The notes under the pieces: generated by a model
The model's input: the letters and a program-made list of their open reading frames with translations, nothing else
What the model was told of the DNA's origin: nothing
Databases searched by the model: none
Shown here: piece after piece, positions 7,859 through 16,671 of the stretch
How the letters are laid out: each line of letters begins with the position of its first letter
How positions within the stretch are numbered: the stretch's first letter is position 1
Position numbers and translations under genes: made by a program
Assembly (NCBI RefSeq): GCF_000614145.1
Contig: NZ_BAKK01000044.1
Span: 1-32,513 of the forward strand
DNA: 32,513 nucleotides
From: Bacteroides faecichinchillae JCM 17102
GTDB taxonomy: Bacteria > Bacteroidota > Bacteroidia > Bacteroidales > Bacteroidaceae
Reading direction: 5' to 3'

Positions 7859-9952
7859 CTATTTCCCTTTCCCGCCCTTGGGCTTGGGGAACGAGAGTTT
7901 TAGGTTGAAGTCCGTGTCAAAGGCTACCGTGGCGTCGAAAGAGACCCCTTTCTTGCCCTTGAGCCCCTTGATCAGCCTGGTGGAGCCGGAAGAGAAGAGC
8001 TGTTCCAGATGCTGGTCGGTCAGTTCCTTGTTCAGGAAACGGCGGAATACCAGCAACCCGCACCCTTCGCGGTCGCATTTGGCCACCTTGGATTTCACCA
8101 CCACGTTACCCGTCCCGCACTTGGGGCAGGTAAAGGCGCGTGACGACGGTTCCGGGAATTTGAGGCGCAATATCTCACCGGTTACTTTTCCTGTGTATTC
8201 CCGGATGGAGAGCATGAAGCTTTCCGGATCGAGGGTGTGCTCCTCTATCTGTGCCAGTGCCTTCTCCCATGTGCCGGTCAGTTCGGCGTCGGCCACCATC
8301 ATGCCCTTTACTGACTCGTAGAGGTAAAGCCCCTTTTCCGTCGGGCGGATGCTCTTGCCGGAACGTTCGATATAGTCACGCTTGAAAAGGGTCGTGATGA
8401 TGGCTGCACGGGTAGCGGGCGTGCCTATACCCAGCTCCTTCACCGCTTCCCGTGCCTGTTCGTCAGCGATTTCCTTACCGCAGTTCTCCATGACACTGAG
8501 CAACGTGGCGTCCGTGTAAAGAGGTCTGGGCATGGTTTTCTTTTGGGCCAGTCCGTGCCCCATGACCGGGATTTCCTCACCTTCGGCAAACACCGCCGTC
8601 CCTCCGCCAGCTTCCGGTTCGTCCTTTTCCCGGTCTTCCTTCCGGGAGAACACGGCACGCCAGCCGGGAATGACGATGACGGTGGATTGTGAACGGAAAT
8701 CCATCCCCTCGCACACGCACTCCATCTTCAGTGACTCTTTCTCACAGCGTGGCGAGAAAGCTTCCAGCATCCTTCCGGCTATCATCTCATAAACAACCGC
8801 TTCTGCCTCGGACAGCCTTCGGGAACGATGCCCGTGATGATCAGGGCATGGTGGTCGGTCACTTTCGTGGCATCCACGCTCCGGGTGTTCAGGCCGGAAA
8901 GGTCGAAAGTCCGTCCGTATTCCCTGAACCGGGGCATGGCAATGATTTTTTCCAGCAAGGCGGTATATGCGCCATGACATCTTCGGGTATGTACCGGCTG
9001 CCCGTTCTCGGGTACGAGACCAGTTTCTTCTCGTACAGGGACTGGGCGATGGAAAGTGTCTTGTCCGCCGGGAGGTCGTGGTGGATGTTGCAGTCCTTCT
9101 GAAGGGAGGTCAGGTCGTACAGAAGCGGGGCCTGCTGGAAAACCGTATCGCGTTCCGCTTTGGTGATTGTCACCGCCGAGCCGGGAGTGAGGCGTCCGTA
9201 TGCCGTTTCCGCCGCTTCCTTATCCCCGAAGTGCTCCGGATGGATGAACAGCCGGTGCGCCTCTCCCTGCTTCAGCGTGATATGAAGCTGCCAGTATGGT
9301 GTGGAGACGAAGTTGCGGTTCTCCTTGAAGCGCGCGCATATCATGGCGAGGGTCGGGGTCTGTACCCGTCCGATGGAGTTGTTCGCCGAACCGGAGGCTG
9401 CCGCCAACGCGCGGCTGGCGTTCATGCCCACCAGCCAGTCCGCCTTCGCCCTGCTGTCCGCAGCCGCATAGAGGCTGTCGTATTCGTATCCTTCCCTGAG
9501 GCCCGCCATCCCCTTTCGGATGGCCTCGTCGGTAAGCGAGGAGATCCACAGGCGTTTGAAAGGTTTGGTACAGCCAGGTAGGAATATATCCACCGGAAGA
9601 TGAGTTCCCCCTCGCGCCCGGCATCGGTCGCCACGATGATGCTGTCACATTCGGAGAACACCCCGTCGATGACCTTGAGCTGCCTGCCGACGGTGATGTC
9701 CGTCACCATGCCCCTGTCCGTGCGTATCTGCCGTTCCACAAGACGGAACGGTTCGGGAATCATCGGAAGGTCTTCGGCGGTGGTTCTCGTGTAGCCGTAT
9801 GTCCCCGGCAATGCCAGCGAAACCAGATGTCCCAGCGCCCATGTCACCATGTAGCCGTTTCCTGTTATGTAGCCGTCCTTTTTCTCTGTAGCCCCGACCA
9901 CACGGGCTATCTCCTGACCGACACTCGGTTTTTCTGCTATGATTGCTATCAT
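7859..9952 (-). CDS. topB: DNA topoisomerase III, ICE-type TopB (three frameshifts)
   Basis: Type IA topoisomerase, about 698 residues after repair, which relaxes or decatenates single-stranded intermediates by a 5'-phosphotyrosine link. The N-terminal TOPRIM domain shows AEKPSVGQEIARVVGA and SIIVATDAGREGELIFRW with the acidic triad. The active-site tyrosine is in KKLVSYPRTGSRYIPEDV. GIGTPATRAAII is a conserved later motif, and the C-terminus has a zinc-ribbon-like CPKCGTGN...CDREGCG. Coding is spread over three frames with breaks near 9574, 8961 and 8815. Each is repaired by restoring one G or C in a short run (for example LAGCTKPFKRL, HIPALLEKIIAMP, PEGLSEAEAVVYE). TopB is a standard gene of CTnDOT-like elements. 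Three independent same-type deletions argue for sequencing error. Confidence 0.9.
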
Positions 9953-10049
9953 GATTCGGATAAGAATTAAGCCGTTTCCCGCTTGCCGACGTGCGGAGGG
10001 ACGGGAAACGGCGGTTATACATTCGGTTTACATAATTATAAAGGTGGAG

Positions 10050-10313
10050 TTACTCTCCCACGGGCTTGATGCCGAGGATTTCGAGCAGCGGGTCACCGTC
10101 CTTGCGTACCAGCTGAAGCGTGGCGTCCATCACCACGTCCACGCCGAGCAGCACCAGACTGAGCGATACCACGTTCGTTTTCTTACCGCTGAGCAGCGTA
10201 TCGAGCTCCCCGGCCATTTCCAGCTCGTCCTTCAGGATGCCGATGGCGGCCAGCTCGTCCCAGTTCACGTCTTCCGCCTTGAAAGGCGTGTTGTTTTCCT
10301 TGTTCATTTCCAT
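10050..10313 (-). CDS. DUF4099-like small protein
   Basis: An 87-residue protein (EDVNWDELAAIGILKDELEM to ILGIKPVGE), clearly paralogous to about residues 175-250 of the DUF3945 protein just upstream (MINWEQLKNFGLSREELQER ... GIHGIRQKP). Both keep the pattern [IV]NW[DE][EQ]L...G[IL], a Leu-rich helix, G.KTN.V and a closing LGI.GI/LGIKP. It is therefore a stand-alone DUF4099-type domain. It lies between DUF3945 and topB and is probably co-transcribed. The role is unknown; families with this domain are confined to Bacteroidetes mobile elements and often sit beside topB. Confidence 0.75.
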   Translation of the reverse strand: MEMNKENNTPFKAEDVNWDELAAIGILKDELEMAGELDTLLSGKKTNVVSLSLVLLGVDVVMDATLQLVRKDGDPLLEILGIKPVGE

Positions 10314-10355
10314 GTTCTGATTTTTTTGGATTCAACATTCGTTTTGCTTTGACCC

Positions 10356-12122
10356 TCAGGCTATGCCCGCGCCCCTGGATTGACGGTTTTCCTCTCCCTG
10401 TCTTTGTGTGGCGGACACCACGTTGCGCTGCGAGGCGTCGCGTCTGCGGTCGGGATTCTCGTTGTAGAAGTCCAGCCGTCCCTGGTTGAAGTTCGCCTTG
10501 ACGTACTGCGAGATGGTCTTGCCGTCATACCCCTTGATGCCCTCGACCAGTACCGCCTTGCCGCTTTGGAGGTCGGCACGCTGCTTGCGGGTAAGCTCCA
10601 CGTCCCATACCTTGGCCGGTATCTTGAACTCCTCGCGCTGGTCGAAACCGTCCGGGGTGCGCGAGTAGCTCAGACGGCCCGTTTCGAGGTCTGCCTTGAT
10701 GAACGAGGAGAACTCCTCACCCCTGCGGTTGACCATGCTGTTGAGGAAGATGACCTTGCCCTCGCGGAGCTGCTGCTGTTCCTCGGGAGTGACCTTCACG
10801 CCGTTGATTTCATTCGGGATGTAGATTTCCCGTGCGCCTTCAGGGGAGTCGGGGTTGTAGCGGGTGTAGGACGGGCGGCCTGTCGCCTCGTCAAGCTTCA
10901 CGTAGGAGGAGAACAGTTCCCCATCCTTGCGCTTCATGCCCTCCACGAAAATGGCCTTACCCCCGTTCAAATCATCGATCTGTTTCTTGGTCAGTTCCAC
11001 GCCTCCCAGATACTGCCGGTTGAAGAGTTTGTCGTTCTCGAAGATGAACTCCACGCCCCTGCGCTCGGCATTGACCTGGATGTGGGCGTCGAACGGATTG
11101 CCCGATCTGGCTGTCATTCCTTCGATGAATATTTTCTTTCCTTCACGCAGGTCGTTCTGTTCCTGTTCGGTCAGTTTCACCCCATTGATTTCACGTGGTA
11201 TGAAGACATTCTCGGCTTTCATCGCCACCACCTCGTTGGTCAGCTTGTCGATGCTGACGAAAGAGGGGACATACTCGCCATTGCGGTTTTTCAGTTCCAC
11301 GACACGCCCCATGTTGCCCGTCTCAAGCAGGTTCTTCTTGTCCTCGTCAGAGAAGATGTGTCCGAAATAGGGACGGTCGAGGTCGGGTTTCTGCCGGATA
11401 CCGTGGATGCCCAGTACGATGTCTCCAGCCCGGGACTGCTGGAACGAGAGCCTCGCGTCGGTACGTAATACGGCAGAGCCGAAGTTCATGCTGATGGGCA
11501 CTACCTGGTTGGTCTTGTAGCCCCTGAGCATCTGGTCGAGCAGCCCCCGTTCCTGAAGTTCCTCACGGGAGAGCCCGAAGTTCTTTAGCTGTTCCCAGTT
11601 GATCATGGACTCGTTGTAGCGGTACTGGGGCTGTTGCTGCGTGCCTCCACCTTGGGCGGCCTGCTGCTGTGTTTCATTTTCTTTTGCCATTTCTTCTTGA
11701 TTTTGATGGTTGATACTTTGGTTTTCCTTGTCGCGGGGGACAATCTCGTACTGCTTGAGGAATTCTTCCACCGCGTCTGTCTTTTTTCCGGCAGCGAGGT
11801 CTTCGATGGCCTGCCGCACTTTCGGGTCGTCCAGTGCTTTCTCCTTGACGGAGAGGATGCCGAAACGTGTCGGGTCCTTGAACTGACTCCAGAAGTTCTT
11901 CAGGAAATTCTCGAACATGCTGGCGTAGCGGTCGATCTTGAGGAAGGAATTGCGGTACTTCCTGTCCGCCGGCACTGTTTCGTGCCTGCCGTCCTTGTCG
12001 AGTTTGCTGACCGCCTGGAGGAGTAGCTCCATCTTGTCGAGGATAAGGATGATGTCACTCATCTGCTCGTTCTCGGTGACCTGCGGTTTGAGGGGCTCGT
12101 CCCTCACGTTTTTCTTTGCCAT
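10356..12122 (-). CDS. DUF4099/DUF3945 repeat protein of conjugative transposons
   Basis: Intact 588-residue cytoplasmic protein. Residues 1-130 form a helical region (MSDIILILDKMELLLQAVSK). A Gln/Asn-rich linker (about 135-170) follows, then a DUF4099-like domain (about 175-255). At least four tandem DUF3945 repeats follow, each about 65-75 residues with the pattern I...V.LT..[EQ]..DL..GK.IF[VI]EGM..R.G..F.[AS]..[VK]. Repeat starts include EINGVKLTEQEQNDLREGKK, GGVELTKKQIDDLNGGKA, EINGVKVTPEEQQQLREGKV and WDVELTRKQRADLQSGKA. No catalytic motif is evident; the repeats may bind nucleic acid or protein. A clear promoter lies 41 bp upstream. This gene is a hallmark of CTnDOT-like ICEs. Confidence 0.88.
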   Translation of the reverse strand: MAKKNVRDEPLKPQVTENEQMSDIILILDKMELLLQAVSKLDKDGRHETVPADRKYRNSFLKIDRYASMFENFLKNFWSQFKDPTRFGILSVKEKALDDPKVRQAIEDLAAGKKTDAVEEFLKQYEIVPRDKENQSINHQNQEEMAKENETQQQAAQGGGTQQQPQYRYNESMINWEQLKNFGLSREELQERGLLDQMLRGYKTNQVVPISMNFGSAVLRTDARLSFQQSRAGDIVLGIHGIRQKPDLDRPYFGHIFSDEDKKNLLETGNMGRVVELKNRNGEYVPSFVSIDKLTNEVVAMKAENVFIPREINGVKLTEQEQNDLREGKKIFIEGMTARSGNPFDAHIQVNAERRGVEFIFENDKLFNRQYLGGVELTKKQIDDLNGGKAIFVEGMKRKDGELFSSYVKLDEATGRPSYTRYNPDSPEGAREIYIPNEINGVKVTPEEQQQLREGKVIFLNSMVNRRGEEFSSFIKADLETGRLSYSRTPDGFDQREEFKIPAKVWDVELTRKQRADLQSGKAVLVEGIKGYDGKTISQYVKANFNQGRLDFYNENPDRRRDASQRNVVSATQRQGEENRQSRGAGIA

Positions 12123-12162
12123 AACTTTGATTTTTTAACGTTGATAACTGTTGTTGTCTCTG

Positions 12163-12170
12163 CAAATATA
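12163..12170 (-). promoter_or_regulatory. Bacteroidetes -7 box for the DUF3945/topB operon
   Basis: On the minus strand the sequence reads TATATTTG, an exact match to the Bacteroidetes -7 consensus TAnnTTTG, 41 bp before the ATG at 12122. The -33 region is AT-rich (TTTATC) without a perfect TTTG. Confidence 0.6.
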
Positions 12171-12600
12171 TAGGCACGAATTTGATAAATCACTATGTTT
12201 CAGTACGTTGCACCATCTATTTCATCGGATGTCATCCTGTTTCACCGCAGGAGGGAAAGCGTGAGGCAGAAAAACGGGAAAGTCAAAGGAAAAAGTATGG
12301 CAAAAGCACTGTATCCAATAGGAGGAAGAGAGCGGGAACACACGAAAGGTAAGCCCCAAACAAGAAAAAAGCAGACCGGAAAGAGGGAACGGTAGAAAAC
12401 GGCTGGAACGGCACGAAACCGACAAGGAGAAAACTGTATTATGCAGAGTTGGGAGCGAGCTGTCTTTAGTCCCCGCTTCCTTGTGCCGCTCTATAAGACA
12501 GGAAGAAGATTTTGTATGGGAGATGTGTTGACAGCGTAATCCATTGGGACATCAAGCACGGCAAAATACCGCCGTCAGATTGTTTTTTATCTTGTCCTAT
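12171..12600. other. Intergenic stretch without a convincing gene
   Basis: Short open frames exist on both strands but encode low-complexity, Arg/Lys- or Ser/Phe-rich peptides with no recognisable family, no plausible start context and no conserved neighbours. The stretch separates the DUF3945 operon promoter from hairpin copy 4 and from the plus-strand cargo. I see no RNA gene in it. Confidence 0.5.
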
Positions 12601-12609
12601 GCGTCGTAG

Positions 12610-12778
12610 GTCGCTTCGCTTGCTAAGTCCCGACCGTCTCCACAACTCGGACGGCGATACCGGAACGTTTTTTCGGGTGAAAAATTACCGCAGGGAATTT
12701 TTTGCCCGAAAACTGGAGGCCCGAACGTGGAAGGTATCGTCCTCCGAGTTATCTTCTTGAAGGGACTTGTCAAGCGAA
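12610..12778. repeat. Long nested intergenic hairpin, copy 4
   Basis: Nested arms CGCTTCGCTTGCTAAGTCCC with GGGACTTGTCAAGCGAAGCG, then AACTCGG...GCGATACC with GGTATCGTCCTCCGAGTT, then TTTTTTCGGGTGAAAAATT with AATTTTTTGCCCGAAAA. The inner arrangement and the ACCGcaGGGA loop resemble the other copies but the sequence is more diverged. It marks the left border of the plus-strand AT-rich cargo. Confidence 0.75.
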
Positions 12779-12857
12779 GCGTGCTTATGATGGATTTTTA
12801 TAGAGGAATATGGAATAAGACACCTTGATGATAAAAGTGCGCTAAAAAAGTGCAGAA

Positions 12858-12881
12858 GTAATCAGATTTTGATTACCTTTG
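12858..12881 (+). promoter_or_regulatory. Candidate abiE promoter with overlapping operator
   Basis: GTAATCA (12858-12864) and TGATTAC (12870-12876) form a perfect 7-bp inverted repeat with a 5-bp spacer. The right arm overlaps TACCTTTG (12874-12881), an exact TAnnTTTG -7 box 17 bp before the AbiEi ATG. No TTTG is found at -33. AbiEi antitoxins are known to repress their own operon by binding inverted repeats, so this is the natural operator candidate. Confidence 0.6.
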
Positions 12882-12898
12882 CACTAAAAGCGCTCGCT

Positions 12899-13702
12899 AT
12901 GACAATAAGAGAATGGATTAGAGATAGGGAAATTGGTGGCTTTCCAACTTTTTCGGTTGATGATGTAAGGCAAACATTTCCTGATTATTCGGAGCAAGTC
13001 ATCAAGAATGAATTATTCCGATTATCAAAACAAGGCATCTTATGTCCTGTGTATAAAGGCTTTTATGTCATAATTCCTCCTCAGTATGCAGCAAAAAGGA
13101 TGGTTCCTCCAATATATTACATTGATCAATTGATGTCGTATCTGAATAAACCATATTATATCTGTTTATTGAATGCCGCAGAAATTTTGGGTGCAGCTCA
13201 TCAACGGCCACAGAAGTTTTCTGTAATGACGGTATTCCCAAAGTCTTCCGTCTCTTCATCAAAGAATAATTCGCTTGTTTGGGGATATCGCAAGGAGATT
13301 CCATCTGATTTTTTATTGTTCAAGAATTCTGAGACAGGAGTGATATACTATTCAAATGCTGAATTGACAGCCATTGATATTGTACACTATGAACAATATA
13401 TCGGTGGCCTCTCAAGGGCAGCGACCATTTTGGATGAATTAGCAGAAAAACTTGATTTTCGTAAAGCTTCCGATAACTTATTTAACTATACATCAATCGC
13501 TACTATCCAACGATTGGGATATATATTGGATGATATTTTAGAACAGAAAGAGATTGCAGAAGTGTTACATTCTGAATTATTGACATATGTCAAGCGTTTT
13601 AGATATATTCCCCTTAGTACACACAAAACTGATGAGAATGCAGAAAAGAATACTCGTTGGAAAGTTTATATAAATTCGATAATAGAAACAGACGAAATAT
13701 GA
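12899..13702 (+). CDS. abiEi: AbiEi antitoxin/transcriptional regulator (type IV TA)
   Basis: 267-residue AbiEi-family protein. The N-terminal winged helix-turn-helix (about 1-60) contains TFSVDDVRQTFPDYSEQVIK and ELFRLSKQGILCPVYKGFYV. This is followed by the AbiEi body with PIYYIDQLMSYLNKPYYICL and LLNAAEILGAAHQRPQKFSV, the standard order in the family. In type IV systems AbiEi represses the operon and counteracts AbiEii without necessarily binding it. The ATG at 12899 is chosen because it begins MTIREWIRDRE and lies 17 bp after a -7 box; the frame stays open upstream to a TTG inside the promoter. The stop overlaps the abiEii start (ATGA). The gene is AT-rich compared with the element backbone and is read opposite to the flanking operons, which suggests acquired cargo. 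Confidence 0.88.
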   Translation: MTIREWIRDREIGGFPTFSVDDVRQTFPDYSEQVIKNELFRLSKQGILCPVYKGFYVIIPPQYAAKRMVPPIYYIDQLMSYLNKPYYICLLNAAEILGAAHQRPQKFSVMTVFPKSSVSSSKNNSLVWGYRKEIPSDFLLFKNSETGVIYYSNAELTAIDIVHYEQYIGGLSRAATILDELAEKLDFRKASDNLFNYTSIATIQRLGYILDDILEQKEIAEVLHSELLTYVKRFRYIPLSTHKTDENAEKNTRWKVYINSIIETDEI

Positions 13703-14492
13703 TAAACAGAACAGCCATTACCCAATGGAATAAGATTGTTCCTTGGAATGATAATGCACAAGTAGAACAAGACCTTATTATCTCTCGTGCATTAGTCGCT
13801 ATTTTCAGTGATAAATTCCTTGCTTCACAGCTTGCGTTCAGAGGAGGAACCGCACTTCATAAATTATATCTGTCGCCACAGCCTAGATATAGTGAAGATA
13901 TTGATTTAGTACAAATCACACCGGGACCGATAAAACCAATCATGTTCAAGCTAGGTGAAGTCTTAAGTTTTTTGCCTGATAGGGTTACAAAACAAAAGCG
14001 ATATAACAACACGATGTTATTTCGTATGGAGTCGGAAATCCCCCCGACAATCCCCTTACGTTTGAAAATAGAGATAAATTGTTTTGAACATTTCAACGAA
14101 TTGGGATTGGTTAAAGTTCCATTTGAGGTGGAGAATAGCTGGTTCTCAGGAAAATGTGAGATAACCACATATCGTTTGAATGAATTGCTGGGAACAAAAT
14201 TAAGAGCATTGTATCAAAGAAAAAAGGCCGCGACCTTTTTGATTTGTATGTTGCACTGTCGGAAGCGGTTGTGGATATCAATGAAATATTACGTTGCTAC
14301 AACCGTTATATGTCGTTTGTTGTGCAACAACCACCTACTTACAAACAGTTCATTAACAATATGGAAGAAAAAATGTTAGATCCTGATTTTTTAGGTGACA
14401 CTCAGAATCTTATCCGTCCGGATAGAGAATTTAATCCACGATTGGGTTATGAACTTGTTTTGGAAAAATTGATAGAACGAATGCGGAAATAA
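13699..14492 (+). CDS. abiEii: AbiEii nucleotidyltransferase toxin (one frameshift)
   Basis: AbiEii/AbiGii-family toxin with a DNA polymerase beta-type nucleotidyltransferase fold, about 264 residues when repaired. Motif I is FRGGTALHKLYL (about 48-58) and the catalytic acidic pair lies in RYSEDIDLV (about 63-71). The later motif ELLGTKLRALYQRKK is also visible. The frame breaks at the GG at 14226-14227; restoring a third G gives RKKGRDLFDLYVALSEAV and reading continues to LIERMRK at 14492. If the frameshift is real the toxin is truncated after its conserved lysine motif and may be inactive; if it is a sequencing error the pair is intact. It overlaps abiEi by 4 nt and is followed after 37 nt by the NACHT gene. 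Confidence 0.86.
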
Positions 14493-14529
14493 ATATAATA
14501 TTATCAGATAGGACAAAATAATAGGTTAT

Positions 14530-16671
14530 ATGAACGTGGATCATTTAGATTGCCTTTTCCAAGAGTACGGATATGATGTAAAAGAAAGAACCGCATCATA
14601 TAGGGTGTATTTGCTGAATCAAGGTATGTACCATGGAGCAGAAATCCAAATAATGGACGATGATATTGATGCTACTCCGATACTTGATCGTTACTCCAAA
14701 TTGGGATATCATGCAAAACAACAAAGGTTCAAATCGATTGAACAAGCAGAAAGTTATTTATTTAAGGGGTTCTTTAATACACAAACTACTGCAAATGATA
14801 TAAATAGAAGATATACAGAATTTGCTGCTAATCAAGTAAAACATTATTGTAATTGTGGTATTAAGTATCAGTATATCAGTATGCCATATTCTATATATAG
14901 TGAAGGTGCGGAAGATACTGTTAGTGGAACTTCAGATATCATTTCTGCAATTAAAGAAGCAATCAATAGAAAGGGGGCACATCTTGTAGTGGTAGAAGCA
15001 GCTGCTGGATTTGGTAAGACCTGTACAGCATACGAAGTATATAAATCATTTTTAGATAATAGTGAATATCAAAAGCCCATTTTTACAGAATTGTCAAGAA
15101 ATAGGGATGCAAAGCAGTTTAAATATATTCTTTGGTCTGAAATTGACAAAGAGAAGGATACGACTGCTAAACAGGAATTAGTTGTTTACAATATAAAAAA
15201 AGGGAAAATCCCTCTTATTATTGATGGGTTTGACGAATTACTGTCCAAAAACATAGACAATGGAAAGGCTGGACAATTGAATGAATTTGAGCAAGTTGAA
15301 ACAATGCTTTCTACCATAGGAGATTTGTTGACAGATGAAGCTAAGATTATTCTTACCTCTAGAAAAACTGCAATATTTGCAGGTGCTGAATTTGGAGATT
15401 GGGTTGATTCTTACAATGGAAACTTTGATGTTATCAGATTTCAATTAGAGAAACCCAATATTAAGCAATGGCTTTCAACAGAACGTTATGAGGAAATCAT
15501 TGGAAAGAATGTTCCTTTGGATAATATTTCAAATCCTGTTCTACTAACTTATTTACGAAATATAAGCAAGGAGGATTTTAGTGATTTATTGGTTTATCCA
15601 GAAACGATTACGGATAAATATTTTGAATATCTACTGAATCGGGAAAAAGAAAGGCAAAATCTTATTATTCGTTGGGAAGACCAAATGCAGATATTTGAAA
15701 ATTTAGCCAAATCTTTTGTTGATTTTGATATAACTGGTGAAAATAGAAGTTTCGTCAAAGAACTGATTATAGAATATAACAAGTCTCGTCTTTTGTATTA
15801 TAAAGAGTTGACACCGACAAAACAAACTTTGGATGAACTTGCTGACACACTTACAAATCATGCCCTATTAGATAGAACAGGGAATAAAGATTTTATAACT
15901 TTTATCAATGAATTTATTTTTGGGTATTTGCTCGGAAAATCAATTCAGAAAGAACCTGTCACATTTTTGCAAAAACTTAACCCTATACCTGAGCATCTAA
16001 TCGAACTGGCAATTTACGCATACAAATATTCTTCCAATGATGATAAATTAAAATTATGGGATAAGTTTTCCGTTATAAAAGATAAAATGTCTTTGTATTT
16101 GGCTGTTACCACAGATTGCATTCTTTTAAAGAAAGTAACAGGTAATTATAAATGTGCAGGATTGAATTCTTTTCATTTTGAAGATATTAATATCCTTAGT
16201 GAAGAATGTAAGTTTGTAGAAACTTCGTTTGTCGATTCTGTTTTTGAGAGATGCACTTTTGATGCAAACGCTTTTTACAATGTTACATTTACAGGATGCA
16301 AATTTATTGATTGTGATGTGAATAGTGATTTGTCTTCTGGTTCTAACAATATTCATTGTTATGGATGCGATGACTATAACACTGGCTTTATATCTTCTTT
16401 GGTAAAAGTTACGACATCTTCTGTTTTGCAGAAACAAGAAGATATAGATCTAGAGATTGAAATACTTAGCAAGTATTTTAAAGTTGATGGAAAATCTCCC
16501 AAAATGAGGTATATCTCTACCCTTAGAAAAGAATTTGGAGAAAAGAATTTGGATGTCGTTTTTGCAACTTTTGAATTATTAAAGAAAAAAGGAATGATTC
16601 TGATTGACGGGAATAATTCGCACATTTCAAAATCAGGTATTGCATATTATCATAAGAACATACAAGTATGA
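14530..16671 (+). CDS. NACHT-like STAND NTPase with pentapeptide-type region
   Basis: Intact 713-residue soluble protein. Residues 1-125 form an N-terminal domain I do not recognise. Residues about 148-400 are a P-loop STAND/NACHT module: Walker A AAAGFGKTCTA (158-168), Walker B PLIIDGFDELL (228-238) with the DGFDE pattern typical of NACHT, and a sensor-like KIILTSRKT (272-280). A helical region follows (about 400-530), then roughly 65 residues of degenerate pentapeptide-like C.F repeats (ECKFVETSFVDSVFERCTF, GCKFIDCDV), and a C-terminal winged-helix-like segment (about 640-713). NACHT NTPases in bacteria often act as phage sensors that oligomerise and switch on an effector. The stop overlaps the start of the RelA/SpoT-like gene (ATGA), so the two are made together. 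Strongly AT-rich. The defence role is inferred. Confidence 0.82.
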   Translation: MNVDHLDCLFQEYGYDVKERTASYRVYLLNQGMYHGAEIQIMDDDIDATPILDRYSKLGYHAKQQRFKSIEQAESYLFKGFFNTQTTANDINRRYTEFAANQVKHYCNCGIKYQYISMPYSIYSEGAEDTVSGTSDIISAIKEAINRKGAHLVVVEAAAGFGKTCTAYEVYKSFLDNSEYQKPIFTELSRNRDAKQFKYILWSEIDKEKDTTAKQELVVYNIKKGKIPLIIDGFDELLSKNIDNGKAGQLNEFEQVETMLSTIGDLLTDEAKIILTSRKTAIFAGAEFGDWVDSYNGNFDVIRFQLEKPNIKQWLSTERYEEIIGKNVPLDNISNPVLLTYLRNISKEDFSDLLVYPETITDKYFEYLLNREKERQNLIIRWEDQMQIFENLAKSFVDFDITGENRSFVKELIIEYNKSRLLYYKELTPTKQTLDELADTLTNHALLDRTGNKDFITFINEFIFGYLLGKSIQKEPVTFLQKLNPIPEHLIELAIYAYKYSSNDDKLKLWDKFSVIKDKMSLYLAVTTDCILLKKVTGNYKCAGLNSFHFEDINILSEECKFVETSFVDSVFERCTFDANAFYNVTFTGCKFIDCDVNSDLSSGSNNIHCYGCDDYNTGFISSLVKVTTSSVLQKQEDIDLEIEILSKYFKVDGKSPKMRYISTLRKEFGEKNLDVVFATFELLKKKGMILIDGNNSHISKSGIAYYHKNIQV

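Noticed and set aside
7859..9952. Programmed frameshifting or split genes in topB
   Set aside because: Three breaks of the same one-base-loss type, no slippery heptamers, and the same pattern in many unrelated genes.
12195..12760. Several plus-strand frames of 60-82 codons
   Set aside because: Low-complexity or palindrome-derived peptides with no family resemblance and no start-site support.
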